Assembly: GCA_040307135.1 (NCBI GenBank)
Contig: JAWRKD010000056.1
Coordinates: 1-33,094 of the forward strand
From: Aminidesulfovibrio sp040307135
GTDB taxonomy: Bacteria > Desulfobacterota > Desulfovibrionia > Desulfovibrionales > Desulfovibrionaceae
DNA length: 33,094 nucleotides
Direction: 5' to 3'
Positions 9,639-16,493 of the stretch are shown here, piece after piece. Position 1 is the stretch's first letter. Each line of letters starts with the position of its first letter. A program made the translations under genes and the position numbers. The notes beneath the pieces were generated by a model. That model did not search any database. It was not told the origin of the DNA and worked only from the letters and a program-made list of their open reading frames with translations.

Positions 9639-10784
9639 ATGAAGCAGGACAGACCCGGCACCTTGTACGCCTCGGCCGAACGTTCCAATGCCGACATCAT
9701 CCGCCGCCAAGCCCAGGCCTTTTTGGACACCCACTGCGCCAGCCTCATGCACGCGGTGCCCATCATGCTGCTGGTGCTCAACGGCCACCGCCAGGCCATC
9801 TTCGCCAACAAGGCCTGCCAGGACTTCTTCGTAGCGAGCGGCTCGGGCCAGGCCGAAGGCATCCTGGGGCTGCGGCCCGGCGAGATCTTCGCCTGTGTCC
9901 ACGCCCGAGAGACCGATGGCGGCTGCGGCACCACGGAATACTGCGTGAACTGCGGCACGGTGCGGGCCGTGCTCCTGGGCCTGTCCGGCAGCAGCGCCGA
10001 GATGCACTGCCGCATGCTGCGCAATTTCGAGAACGGCACCCAGGCCCTGGATCTGGCCGTGGCCGTGGACCCTTACGAGCTGGAGGGCGAGCAGTTCGCG
10101 GTGCTCTCCATCAAGGACGAGAGCCACGAGATCCGGCGCAACGTGCTGGAGCGCATCTTCTTCCACGACCTGCTCAACGTGGCCGGTGGGGTGCGCGGAC
10201 TCACCGAGGTCTTGCGGAGCCGGGTGCCGGACACCCTGCGGTCCGAGGTGGACCTGCTCTACACCTCCATGGACTACCTGGTGGACGAGATCATGGCCCA
10301 GAAGGACCTCATGGCCGCGGAGAACAACGAGCTCCAGCCGCGGCCCGTGGACCGCGGCTCCCTGGACTTTCTGCGCGACGTCATGGAGGCCTACGGCCGG
10401 GGACCGGCCTCCCGCGGGGTCCAGGTGGTCCTGGCCGGGGATGCCGAGGACTTTCGCCTGCACGTGGACCCCATGATCCTGCGCCGGGTGATCGGGAACA
10501 TGATCAAGAACGCGGTGGAGGCCTCGCGCGCGGGCCAGGCCGTGACCCTGGACTGCCGGAAGGCGGACGGCTGGGGGGTGATCACGGTGCACAACGAGGC
10601 GGTCATGCCGCGCAAGGTCCAGCTCCAGGTCTTCAACCGCTCGTTCTCCACCAAGGGGCCGGGCCGCGGGCTGGGCACCTACAGCATCCTGCTCCTCACG
10701 GAGCGCTACCTGGGCGGCCGGGTCAGCTTCACCTCGACCCCGGAGGGCGGCACCGTGTTCCGGGTCCAGCTGCCCCTGGCCTGA
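9639..10784 (+). CDS. PAS-domain sensor histidine kinase with Cys-rich PAS
   Basis: 381 aa cytoplasmic sensor without membrane segments. A PAS domain spans about 35-160. It carries four Cys (86, 96, 102, 105) in a CVHA...GGCGTTEYCVNCG arrangement, suggesting redox, metal or Fe-S sensing. The phosphoacceptor is probably His176 in FFHDLLN. An HATPase domain spans about 265-381, with N-box NMIKNAVEA. The G1 box is atypical (VHNEAVMP instead of DNGxGIP), while STKGPGRGLGTYSI keeps the lid and G2 features. ATG 9639 is preferred over the codon at 9597 because AGGAG lies just before it. No response regulator is adjacent, so it is an orphan kinase. It is divergent from the OYE-USP gene. Confidence 0.85.
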   Translation: MKQDRPGTLYASAERSNADIIRRQAQAFLDTHCASLMHAVPIMLLVLNGHRQAIFANKACQDFFVASGSGQAEGILGLRPGEIFACVHARETDGGCGTTEYCVNCGTVRAVLLGLSGSSAEMHCRMLRNFENGTQALDLAVAVDPYELEGEQFAVLSIKDESHEIRRNVLERIFFHDLLNVAGGVRGLTEVLRSRVPDTLRSEVDLLYTSMDYLVDEIMAQKDLMAAENNELQPRPVDRGSLDFLRDVMEAYGRGPASRGVQVVLAGDAEDFRLHVDPMILRRVIGNMIKNAVEASRAGQAVTLDCRKADGWGVITVHNEAVMPRKVQLQVFNRSFSTKGPGRGLGTYSILLLTERYLGGRVSFTSTPEGGTVFRVQLPLA

Positions 10785-10830
10785 GGCCGGAGAATCCGCC
10801 ATGACGCCCGGCTTCAAAAAAAAGGGATCC

Positions 10831-10846
10831 TGGCGTATGAAATGCC
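10831..10846 (+). promoter_or_regulatory. weak candidate sigma-54 promoter (overlaps a sigma-70-like match)
   Basis: TGGCGTATGAAATGCC has GG and GC exactly 10 bp apart, as needed for -24/-12 elements. The ACG and TT positions match poorly. A competing sigma-70 reading, TTCAAA (10813-10818), 17 bp, TATGAA (10836-10841), overlaps it. Either would give a leader of about 100 nt for the gene at 10960. Confidence 0.22.
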
Positions 10847-10959
10847 ATCGGGACGGAGTCCTGCCGCGCCGGACGTGGCGTGAACGGCCCGCGGCAGGGA
10901 CGCCTGCGACAGTCTGAGCCGGTTCGGCAACAACCAAGAATCACGGAGGAAAGCCTCAC

Positions 10960-11517
10960 ATGCTCGACCCCAAGGAATGCATCCTTTACAGCGGCGCCGC
11001 CAGCGGGGCCGAGGCGGAATTCGGCGCGCTCGCCGAGCGCTACGGCCTGCAGGAGGTGAACTTCAGCTTCGAGGGCCACCAGCCCGCCCGCACCCGCGGC
11101 CTGCGCGTGCTGACCACCGAGGAACTAGCCCTCAAGGACGTGAGCCTGGCCTACGTCTCCAAGATCATGAACCGCGGCTACAGCACCGCGCCCAAGTTCC
11201 GGGCCGTGCTCCAGAGCATCTGCTGGCAGGTGACCAGCGGCCACGAGGTCTTTGTGGTGGGCTCCATCCTGCCCGACGGCACGGTCAAGGGCGGCACGGG
11301 CTGGGGCGCTGAATACTCCAAGATCTGCAACAAGCCCCTCTACGTCTTCGACCAGGAGCGCAAGAGCTGGTTCCAGTGGAAGGACACCGAGTGGCAGGCC
11401 GCGGTGAGCCCGATCATCACCCACCACCACTTCTGCGGCACGGGCACCCGCTTCCTGACCGACGACGGCCGCGCGGCCATCGCCGCCCTGTTCGCCCGCA
11501 GCTTCAAGAAGCCGTAA
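10960..11517 (+). CDS. possible SLOG/Rossmann-type nucleotide-binding protein
   Basis: 185 aa soluble protein. The opening strand-turn ILYSGAASGAEAEFG and the later GGTGWGAEYSK (about 112-122) followed by KPLYVFDQ resemble SLOG-fold proteins (DprA/LOG-like Rossmannoids), where Gly-rich turns hold a nucleotide or ADP-ribose ligand. It ends with a His-rich ITHHHFCGTGTRFLTDDGR segment that may carry catalytic or metal residues. I do not recognise a named family with certainty. GGAGG lies 10 nt before the ATG. It follows the orphan PAS kinase by 175 nt, so co-function is possible but unproven. It ends at a terminator shared with the convergent DUF1786 gene. Confidence 0.6.
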   Translation: MLDPKECILYSGAASGAEAEFGALAERYGLQEVNFSFEGHQPARTRGLRVLTTEELALKDVSLAYVSKIMNRGYSTAPKFRAVLQSICWQVTSGHEVFVVGSILPDGTVKGGTGWGAEYSKICNKPLYVFDQERKSWFQWKDTEWQAAVSPIITHHHFCGTGTRFLTDDGRAAIAALFARSFKKP

Positions 11518-11537
11518 ACCGCATTCCGGCACAGGAA

Positions 11538-11573
11538 AAAAGACCCGGGAAGCCGACGCTCCCCGGGTCTTTT
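11538..11573. terminator. bidirectional terminator between convergent genes
   Basis: Twelve-bp perfect stem AAAAGACCCGGG (11538-11549) / CCCGGGTCTTTT (11562-11573). The A-run on one side and T-run on the other let it act on both the 10960 gene (+) and the DUF1786 gene (-). Confidence 0.88.
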
Positions 11574-11586
11574 GCGTTTGCGGCGT

Positions 11587-12630
11587 CTAGTCCGCCAGGC
11601 CGCGCAACTGCAGGCCGCGGAGCAGGCCGAAGCAGCCCGCCAGCATCATGTCCCCGCCCGGGGCCGGGAAGGTCACGGCATAGGGTTTGAGCATCTCGCG
11701 CCGCGGGCCCAGCACGAAGGTGGGCGAGAAATCCCCGGCCGCGGCCGGCAGGTCCAGGCAGAGGCAGCCGTGGCCGCCGGTGTCGAAGACCTCCTCGTAG
11801 GCCAGGGTCCTTTGCCGGAAGCGTTCCAGCTGGTCCCAGAGGGCCGGGGCCTCCAAGAGGCCGGTGTGGTGCTCGTACACGGCCAGGATGCGGTCCTGGA
11901 ACAGGAGGAAGGCCACGGTGTGTCCGTTGCCCACGTTGACCACGCGGATGCCCTGCCGGCGGGCCAGATCGCGGATGTCCGCCTCGAACAGTGCCCCGAG
12001 CACGGCCGCGGCCCCGGTGTCGGCCACGAAGCCCCCGCCGATGCTGGCCTGGAGATCGATGAGCCGGGTCATCTCCGGCGGCGGCGCGGCGAAGACCAGG
12101 TCCTCGGGCCTGCCGTGGGATTCCAGGAGCAGCCGTTCCCAGAAACGGAAGCGGCCGCGGCGGTTGCTGCCCGGGCCGCCGGGGTGGAAGCCGTGGTCCT
12201 GGGCCGCGGCCACGATGCGCTCCGGCCAGGCCAGCCCGGCCGCGTCCAGGAGCCGCCGCCAGAACGCGGGGTCGAAATCCGTGAGCTCCAAGGGCTCGTG
12301 GTCCGGCGGGCAGGTCTCGGTGAGGACCACGCCCATCTTCTCGATGCGGGTCAGGTCGTCGCCCAGGGAAAAGGCCGCGCTGCGCGTGGCCGCGGCCCGC
12401 AGGCCGGACCTGAGGTGGGCGTCCAGGGCGCGGCCGAAGCCGCCGCCCATGTTGCGGCCGTGGAGCCAGACGTGGCGGCCCGCGGCGGTGAGCGCCTTGA
12501 GCCTGGCGGCCACGACCTTGGCCGGGGTGGGCAGCACGAACTTGGGGCAGTTCTCCAGGGCCGTCTCGGGCCGGTGCAGGAGCACGTCCTGCGTGCCGCT
12601 GCCGATGTCCAGGAAAAGGGTGGTCTGCAT
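11587..12630 (-). CDS. DUF1786 family protein (ASKHA-like fold)
   Basis: 347 aa. The sequence starts with LFLDIGSGTQDVLL, a phosphate-1-type loop of the actin/sugar kinase/Hsp70 (ASKHA) superfamily. NVGNGHTVAF near 226 resembles the phosphate-2 loop, and PGGDMMLAGC sits near the C-terminus. The overall layout fits Pfam DUF1786, a family of unknown function in archaea and anaerobic bacteria, sometimes labelled as related to pyruvate formate-lyase activating enzyme. The start lies 15 nt after the ABC ATPase stop, so it should be the last gene of the ABC importer operon. Its role could be to phosphorylate or sense the imported solute, which is inference only. Confidence 0.75.
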   Translation of the reverse strand: MQTTLFLDIGSGTQDVLLHRPETALENCPKFVLPTPAKVVAARLKALTAAGRHVWLHGRNMGGGFGRALDAHLRSGLRAAATRSAAFSLGDDLTRIEKMGVVLTETCPPDHEPLELTDFDPAFWRRLLDAAGLAWPERIVAAAQDHGFHPGGPGSNRRGRFRFWERLLLESHGRPEDLVFAAPPPEMTRLIDLQASIGGGFVADTGAAAVLGALFEADIRDLARRQGIRVVNVGNGHTVAFLLFQDRILAVYEHHTGLLEAPALWDQLERFRQRTLAYEEVFDTGGHGCLCLDLPAAAGDFSPTFVLGPRREMLKPYAVTFPAPGGDMMLAGCFGLLRGLQLRGLAD

Positions 12631-12645
12631 GGTGTGCCGTACTCG

Positions 12646-13404
12646 CTAGGCGATCTCTCTCCAGAGCATCTCCAGGATGCCCTTCTTGATGTCCGTGAAG
12701 CGCGGGGAGAGGGTCACGGTGTGGTCCCTGGGCCGCGGGATGTCCACGCAGAGCTCGGCCAGGATGCGGCCCGGCCGCCGGGACATGATGAAGATGCGGT
12801 CGGCCAGGAGGATGGCTTCGTCGATGTCGTGGGTGATGAACAGGATGGTGGTCTTGTGCTTCTGCCAGACCGTGAGGAGCAGGTCCTGGAGGATGAGCCT
12901 GGTCTGGGCGTCCAGGGCGCCGAAGGGCTCGTCCATGAGGAGCATCTCGGGCCGGTTGGCCAGGACGCGGGCGATGGCCACGCGCTGCTTCATGCCGCCG
13001 GAAAGCTGGCCCGGCAGGGCGTTCTCGAAGCCGCCCAGGCCTACCAGGTCCAGATAACGGCGGGAGCGCTCCTCCCGCTCGGCCGGGGGCATGCCCTTCA
13101 TGCGCAGGCCGAACTCCACGTTCTTGCGCACCGTGAGCCAGGGGAACAGGGTGTAGGACTGGAAGACCATGCCCCGCTCCGCGCCGGGGCCGGTGATGGC
13201 CCGGCCGTTCAGCAGGGCCTGGCCCGTGCTGGCGTGCTCCAGTCCGGCCACGATGTTCAGGAGTGTGGACTTGCCGCAGCCGCTGGGACCCACCACCACG
13301 GCGAACTCGCCCGGGGCCACGCTGAGGCTCACGCTCTCCAGGGCGGTCACGCGCTCCCGGCCCAGGCTGAAGGACTTGCCGATGCCGCGGATTTCCAGGC
13401 TCAT
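12646..13404 (-). CDS. ABC transporter ATPase, nitrate/sulfonate/taurine type
   Basis: 252 aa cytoplasmic ATP-binding subunit. It has Walker A GPSGCGKST, Q-loop VFQSYTLFPW, signature LSGGMKQR, Walker B MLLMDEPFGALD and the switch His in ITHDIDEA. It belongs to the SsuB/TauB/NrtD subfamily. The true start is ATG 13404, which overlaps the permease stop in an ATGA. Reading further upstream would only translate the permease in another frame. It works with the permease and binding protein encoded just upstream. Confidence 0.93.
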   Translation of the reverse strand: MSLEIRGIGKSFSLGRERVTALESVSLSVAPGEFAVVVGPSGCGKSTLLNIVAGLEHASTGQALLNGRAITGPGAERGMVFQSYTLFPWLTVRKNVEFGLRMKGMPPAEREERSRRYLDLVGLGGFENALPGQLSGGMKQRVAIARVLANRPEMLLMDEPFGALDAQTRLILQDLLLTVWQKHKTTILFITHDIDEAILLADRIFIMSRRPGRILAELCVDIPRPRDHTVTLSPRFTDIKKGILEMLWREIA

Positions 13405-14195
13405 CGGCCGCCCGCCTTTTCGCTCCAGGGCACGGCCAGGCGCGTGAATTTCTTGAAGAGGTAGTCCGTGGCGAGCCCCAGCAGCCCGATGGCCATGAGC
13501 CCGGCGAAGATCCGGTCGATGGCCAGAAAGCGCTGGGACTTGAGGATCATGTAGCCCAGGCCCGAGTTGGCGGCCACCAGCTCGGCCACCACGAGGTAGG
13601 TCCAGGCCCAGCCCACGGTGATGCGCAGGTCGTCCAGGATGCCGGGCAGGGCCCCGGGCAGGAGCACCAGGGCGTAGGTCTGCATGCGGCTGGCCCCCAG
13701 GGTGGCCGCGGCCCGGCAGAGGTCGCGCGGCACGGCGGCTACGGAGTCGGCCACCATGAGCACGAGCTGGAAGAAGGTGCCCAGGAAGATGACCGCGAAC
13801 TTCTGGCCGTCGCCGATGCCGAAGTAGAGGAGCGTCAGGGGCACCAGGGCCACCACCGGCAGGTAGCGGGCGAACTCCATGAGCGGGCCCAGGACCAGTC
13901 CGGCCCGGCGCGAGGTGGCCACCAGCACGCCCAGAGGGATGGAGACCGCCGCGGCCAGGGCCCAGCCCACCATGACCCGGTAGGTGCTGTCCCAGGCGTA
14001 CTGCCAGAGGATGCCCTCCCGCTGCATCTCCACGAAGGCCCAGAGCACCTTGTGGGGCTGGGGCAGGAAGAGTTCCTTCACCGCCCCGGAATAGGCCGCG
14101 GCGCACCAGGCGGCGGCCAGGACCGCGAAGGTCCCGGCCACCAGCCCGCTGCGTCCGGCAAGGCCCATGCGGGTCGGGCGGCCGTCGTGGCCCAT
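13401..14195 (-). CDS. ABC transporter permease, SsuC/TauC-like
   Basis: 264 aa inner-membrane permease with about six hydrophobic helices. The cytoplasmic EAA loop is visible in AAATLGASRMQTYALVLLPG, the site that docks the ATPase. LFLPQPHKVLWAF near residue 43 is typical of the family's N-terminal region. The ATG is 1 nt after the binding-protein stop (TAGCATG), with no independent ribosome site, so translation is probably coupled. An alternative ATG at 14168 would drop nine residues. Solute specificity cannot be read from the sequence. Confidence 0.9.
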   Translation of the reverse strand: MGHDGRPTRMGLAGRSGLVAGTFAVLAAAWCAAAYSGAVKELFLPQPHKVLWAFVEMQREGILWQYAWDSTYRVMVGWALAAAVSIPLGVLVATSRRAGLVLGPLMEFARYLPVVALVPLTLLYFGIGDGQKFAVIFLGTFFQLVLMVADSVAAVPRDLCRAAATLGASRMQTYALVLLPGALPGILDDLRITVGWAWTYLVVAELVAANSGLGYMILKSQRFLAIDRIFAGLMAIGLLGLATDYLFKKFTRLAVPWSEKAGGR

Positions 14196-14196
14196 G

Positions 14197-15171
14197 CTAC
14201 TTGGCGGCCTTGGTCACGAAACGGTCGGAGACGAGGCCGTCCACGTCCAGGGCCTTGGTGATGATGCCCTTGGCCTGCCAGAAGGAGCCGGCCCGGGCCG
14301 CCACCTCGAAGATGTTGCCGGGCTTCTTGCGATCGAAGAACTCCAGGTTGCCCTCCTTGCCGAAGAAGCGCACGCCCTTGGCCATGTCGGCCATCTCCGC
14401 GGTCTCCAGGCCCATGGCCTTGGCCATGAGGGCGTCGCCCGCATCCCTGTTGGCCTCGTACCAGGCCACGGCCTCGTACCAGGACTTGGCCAGGGCCGCC
14501 GGGGCCTCGGGGTGCTTTTCGGCGTAGTCCTTGCGCAGCACGAGCACGTCCACGATGGTGCGGGGGAAGTCCTTGCTGGTCACCAGCACGTGCCCGCCCT
14601 TGCGCTCCGAGGCCTTGGACAGCCAGGGCTCCCAGGTCACGGCGGCGTCCAGCTTCTCGGCCACGAAGGCCGCGCCCGCGTCGCTGGCGGCCATTTCGCT
14701 GATGGTCAGGGCGTTCTCGGCCACCCCGGCCTTCTGCAGGGCGGTGAGGAAGAAGAAGTAGGAGGTGGTGGACTTGTCCAGGCCCACGTTCTTGCCCTTG
14801 AGGTCGGCCAGGCTCTTCACGGCGGCGGTGGCCACGATGCCGTCGCCGCCCGCGGACTCGTCCATGGCGCAGACCACCAGCTCGGGCGTGCCCTTGGCGA
14901 AGTGGATGACCTCGCGGTCCAGTACGTTGCCCAGGCCGTCGATGTTGCCGGAGGCCAGGGCCGCGGCGTACTGGGACTCGTCCTCGATGACCGTGAGCTG
15001 GACGTCCAGGCCGTTCTTGTCGAAGAAGCCCTTTTCCTTGGCGATGTAGAGCGGGCCGTAGCCCACCCAGGTGGCGTGGGCCAGCTTCATGACGGTCTTG
15101 GCCGCCAGGGCCGGGACGGCGGCGAAGCAGAGCAGGGCCAGGACGAGCAGGGCACAGGTCGCGCGTTTCAT
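14197..15171 (-). CDS. ABC transporter periplasmic binding protein, NMT1/SsuA-like
   Basis: 324 aa exported protein. The signal peptide is MKRATCALLVLALLCFAAVPALAA. The mature chain begins with KTVMKLAHATWVGYGPLYIA, then KEKGFFDKNGLDV, the standard opening of the NMT1/SsuA/ThiY family that captures sulfonates, nitrate, taurine, pyrimidine precursors or similar small anions. ATG 15171 is preferred over GTG 15177 because the GGAGG ribosome site lies 5-6 nt before it and overlaps the GTG. First gene of the importer cluster, 65 nt after csaA. No thiamine or other riboswitch was recognised upstream. The ligand is unknown. Confidence 0.9.
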   Translation of the reverse strand: MKRATCALLVLALLCFAAVPALAAKTVMKLAHATWVGYGPLYIAKEKGFFDKNGLDVQLTVIEDESQYAAALASGNIDGLGNVLDREVIHFAKGTPELVVCAMDESAGGDGIVATAAVKSLADLKGKNVGLDKSTTSYFFFLTALQKAGVAENALTISEMAASDAGAAFVAEKLDAAVTWEPWLSKASERKGGHVLVTSKDFPRTIVDVLVLRKDYAEKHPEAPAALAKSWYEAVAWYEANRDAGDALMAKAMGLETAEMADMAKGVRFFGKEGNLEFFDRKKPGNIFEVAARAGSFWQAKGIITKALDVDGLVSDRFVTKAAK

Positions 15172-15204
15172 GAGCACCTCCGGATTGTTGCAGGATGGAA
15201 AAAA

Positions 15205-15233
15205 CTTCTAGCGGGAAGCGGCCCGTGGGGCAA
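15205..15233 (-). promoter_or_regulatory. weak candidate promoter of the ABC importer operon
   Basis: On the minus strand, TTGCCC (15233-15228), a 17-bp spacer and TAGAAG (15210-15205). It fits the gap between csaA and the binding-protein gene. Each box matches 4 of 6 consensus bases, so read-through from csaA remains possible. Confidence 0.3.
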
Positions 15234-15236
15234 GGG

Positions 15237-15575
15237 TCAGTGCAGGCGGCTGCCCAGGGGCGCGTCGCGCTCCGGCTCCAGCAGGACCACCCGGCCCTGG
15301 GCGTCGTCCACCCCGAGCACCAGCACCTCGCTCATGAAGTCCGCGATCTGGCGGGGCGGAAAGTTGACCACGGCCAGCACGAGCCGGCCGGCCAGGTCCT
15401 CGGGCCGGTAGAGGGCGGTGATCTGGGCGCTGGATTTCTTCACGCCCAGCTCCGGCCCGAAGTCGATCCAGAGCTTGTAGGCGGGTTTGCGGGCCTTGGC
15501 AAAGGGCTCGGCGCGCAGCACCAGGCCCACGCGGATGTCCACGCGCAGGAAATCGTCCATGCTGATCTGGTCCAT
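15237..15575 (-). CDS. csaA: CsaA-type tRNA-binding-domain protein
   Basis: 112 aa, the normal length for CsaA. It is a single EMAP/tRNA-binding OB-fold domain. FLRVDIRVGLVLRAEP is the first strand pair, followed by YKLWIDFGPELGVKKSSAQI, a conserved CsaA block, and VVNFPPRQIADFMSEVLVLG. CsaA proteins are dimers proposed to bind tRNA or act as secretion-linked chaperones. The start at 15575 is chosen because GGGGAGAA lies just before it and MDQISMDDF is the usual N-terminus. Codons upstream are not conserved-looking. It is divergent from the lipase gene. Confidence 0.88.
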   Translation of the reverse strand: MDQISMDDFLRVDIRVGLVLRAEPFAKARKPAYKLWIDFGPELGVKKSSAQITALYRPEDLAGRLVLAVVNFPPRQIADFMSEVLVLGVDDAQGRVVLLEPERDAPLGSRLH

Positions 15576-15594
15576 AGCTTCTCCCCGGCCCGGG

Positions 15595-15623
15595 AATCTA
15601 TCGTTGACAAGGCCCGGAGGCAA
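15595..15623 (-). promoter_or_regulatory. weak candidate promoter of csaA
   Basis: On the minus strand, TTGCCT (15623-15618), a 17-bp spacer and TAGATT (15600-15595). The predicted start is about 15588, with a short leader before ATG 15575. Confidence 0.3.
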
Positions 15624-15670
15624 CCCGCCGCGGTCCTTGACCGCGCGGGCCTCTTGCAGCACACAGGGGC

Positions 15671-16492
15671 ATGGTCGGCGTGCTCCTGGCGATCCTTTTG
15701 GCCGTGGCCCTGGTTCCGGGCCTGAGCTACGCTCTCTTCCTCCTGGAGAGCAGCCGCAGCGGGCACCTGGACGCCCTGCGCCGGGAGTTCGGCGGCGCGG
15801 CGCGGCCCGTGCTCCGGGGCCTCGGTTTCGGTCTGCTGGAGATGCCCCTGCTCCTGGCCACCTATCCCCTGGGCTGGCTGCCCTGCTGGCAGCGCCGCGG
15901 CCCGGCCCCGGCCGTGCTCCTGGTCCACGGCCTGTACCACAACCACGCGGCCTGGCTCCTCTTCCGCCGCCGCCTGCTGCGGGCCGGATTCCCGCACCTG
16001 CGTTCGTTCGCCTACAACTCCTTCGGCCCGGCCTTCCAGGATCTGGCGGAACGGCTGGTGCAGGCCGTGCTGGCCCTGCACGCGGAAGCGCCGGAACGCA
16101 AGGTGGCCCTCATCGGCCACAGCCTGGGCGGCCTGCTCTTGCGCGTTGCGGCGAGCGATCCCCGGCTGTCCGGCAAGATCGCCTGCCTGGTCACCCTGGG
16201 CAGCCCGCACCGCGGCAGCACCCTGGCCCGGCTGGCCCTGGGCGGGCTGGGCCGCAGCCTGCGGCCGGAGAGCGGACTGTTCGGGGAGCTGGAGGGGGTG
16301 TGCGGGCCGCGGGACCTGCCGCGGCTGGCCCTGGTCTCGCCCGTGGACAACATGGTCCTGCCCGCGGCCAACCTGGAGCCGCCATCAGGCTGGGAGCGCG
16401 CGGCCGTGCCGCCCATGGGCCACGTGGCCATGCTCTACCGCGCCGCGCCGGCCCGCCTGGCCGCGGCCTTCCTGCGGCAATATCCCGGCTGA
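15671..16492 (+). CDS. membrane-anchored alpha/beta-hydrolase (lipase/esterase-like)
   Basis: 273 aa. An N-terminal hydrophobic segment (about 1-25) and a second one at about 48-72 suggest a membrane anchor. The oxyanion strand is VLLVHGLYHN, the nucleophile elbow is GHSLGG, and TLGSPHRGS follows, as in LipA-type and PGAP1-like lipases. The likely catalytic Asp is in SPVDNMV and the His in MGHVAML, completing the triad. The substrate is probably a lipid or ester, not further defined. ATG 15671 has AGGGG only 1 nt before it. GTG 15680 would be better spaced and would shorten the protein by three residues. The gene ends 1 nt before the convergent kup gene. Confidence 0.82.
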   Translation: MVGVLLAILLAVALVPGLSYALFLLESSRSGHLDALRREFGGAARPVLRGLGFGLLEMPLLLATYPLGWLPCWQRRGPAPAVLLVHGLYHNHAAWLLFRRRLLRAGFPHLRSFAYNSFGPAFQDLAERLVQAVLALHAEAPERKVALIGHSLGGLLLRVAASDPRLSGKIACLVTLGSPHRGSTLARLALGGLGRSLRPESGLFGELEGVCGPRDLPRLALVSPVDNMVLPAANLEPPSGWERAAVPPMGHVAMLYRAAPARLAAAFLRQYPG

Positions 16493-16493
16493 T

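Noticed and set aside
12646..14106. N-terminally extended reading of the ABC ATPase gene
   Set aside because: The extra 234 codons are the permease gene in another frame. The ATGA overlap at 13401-13404 marks the true start.
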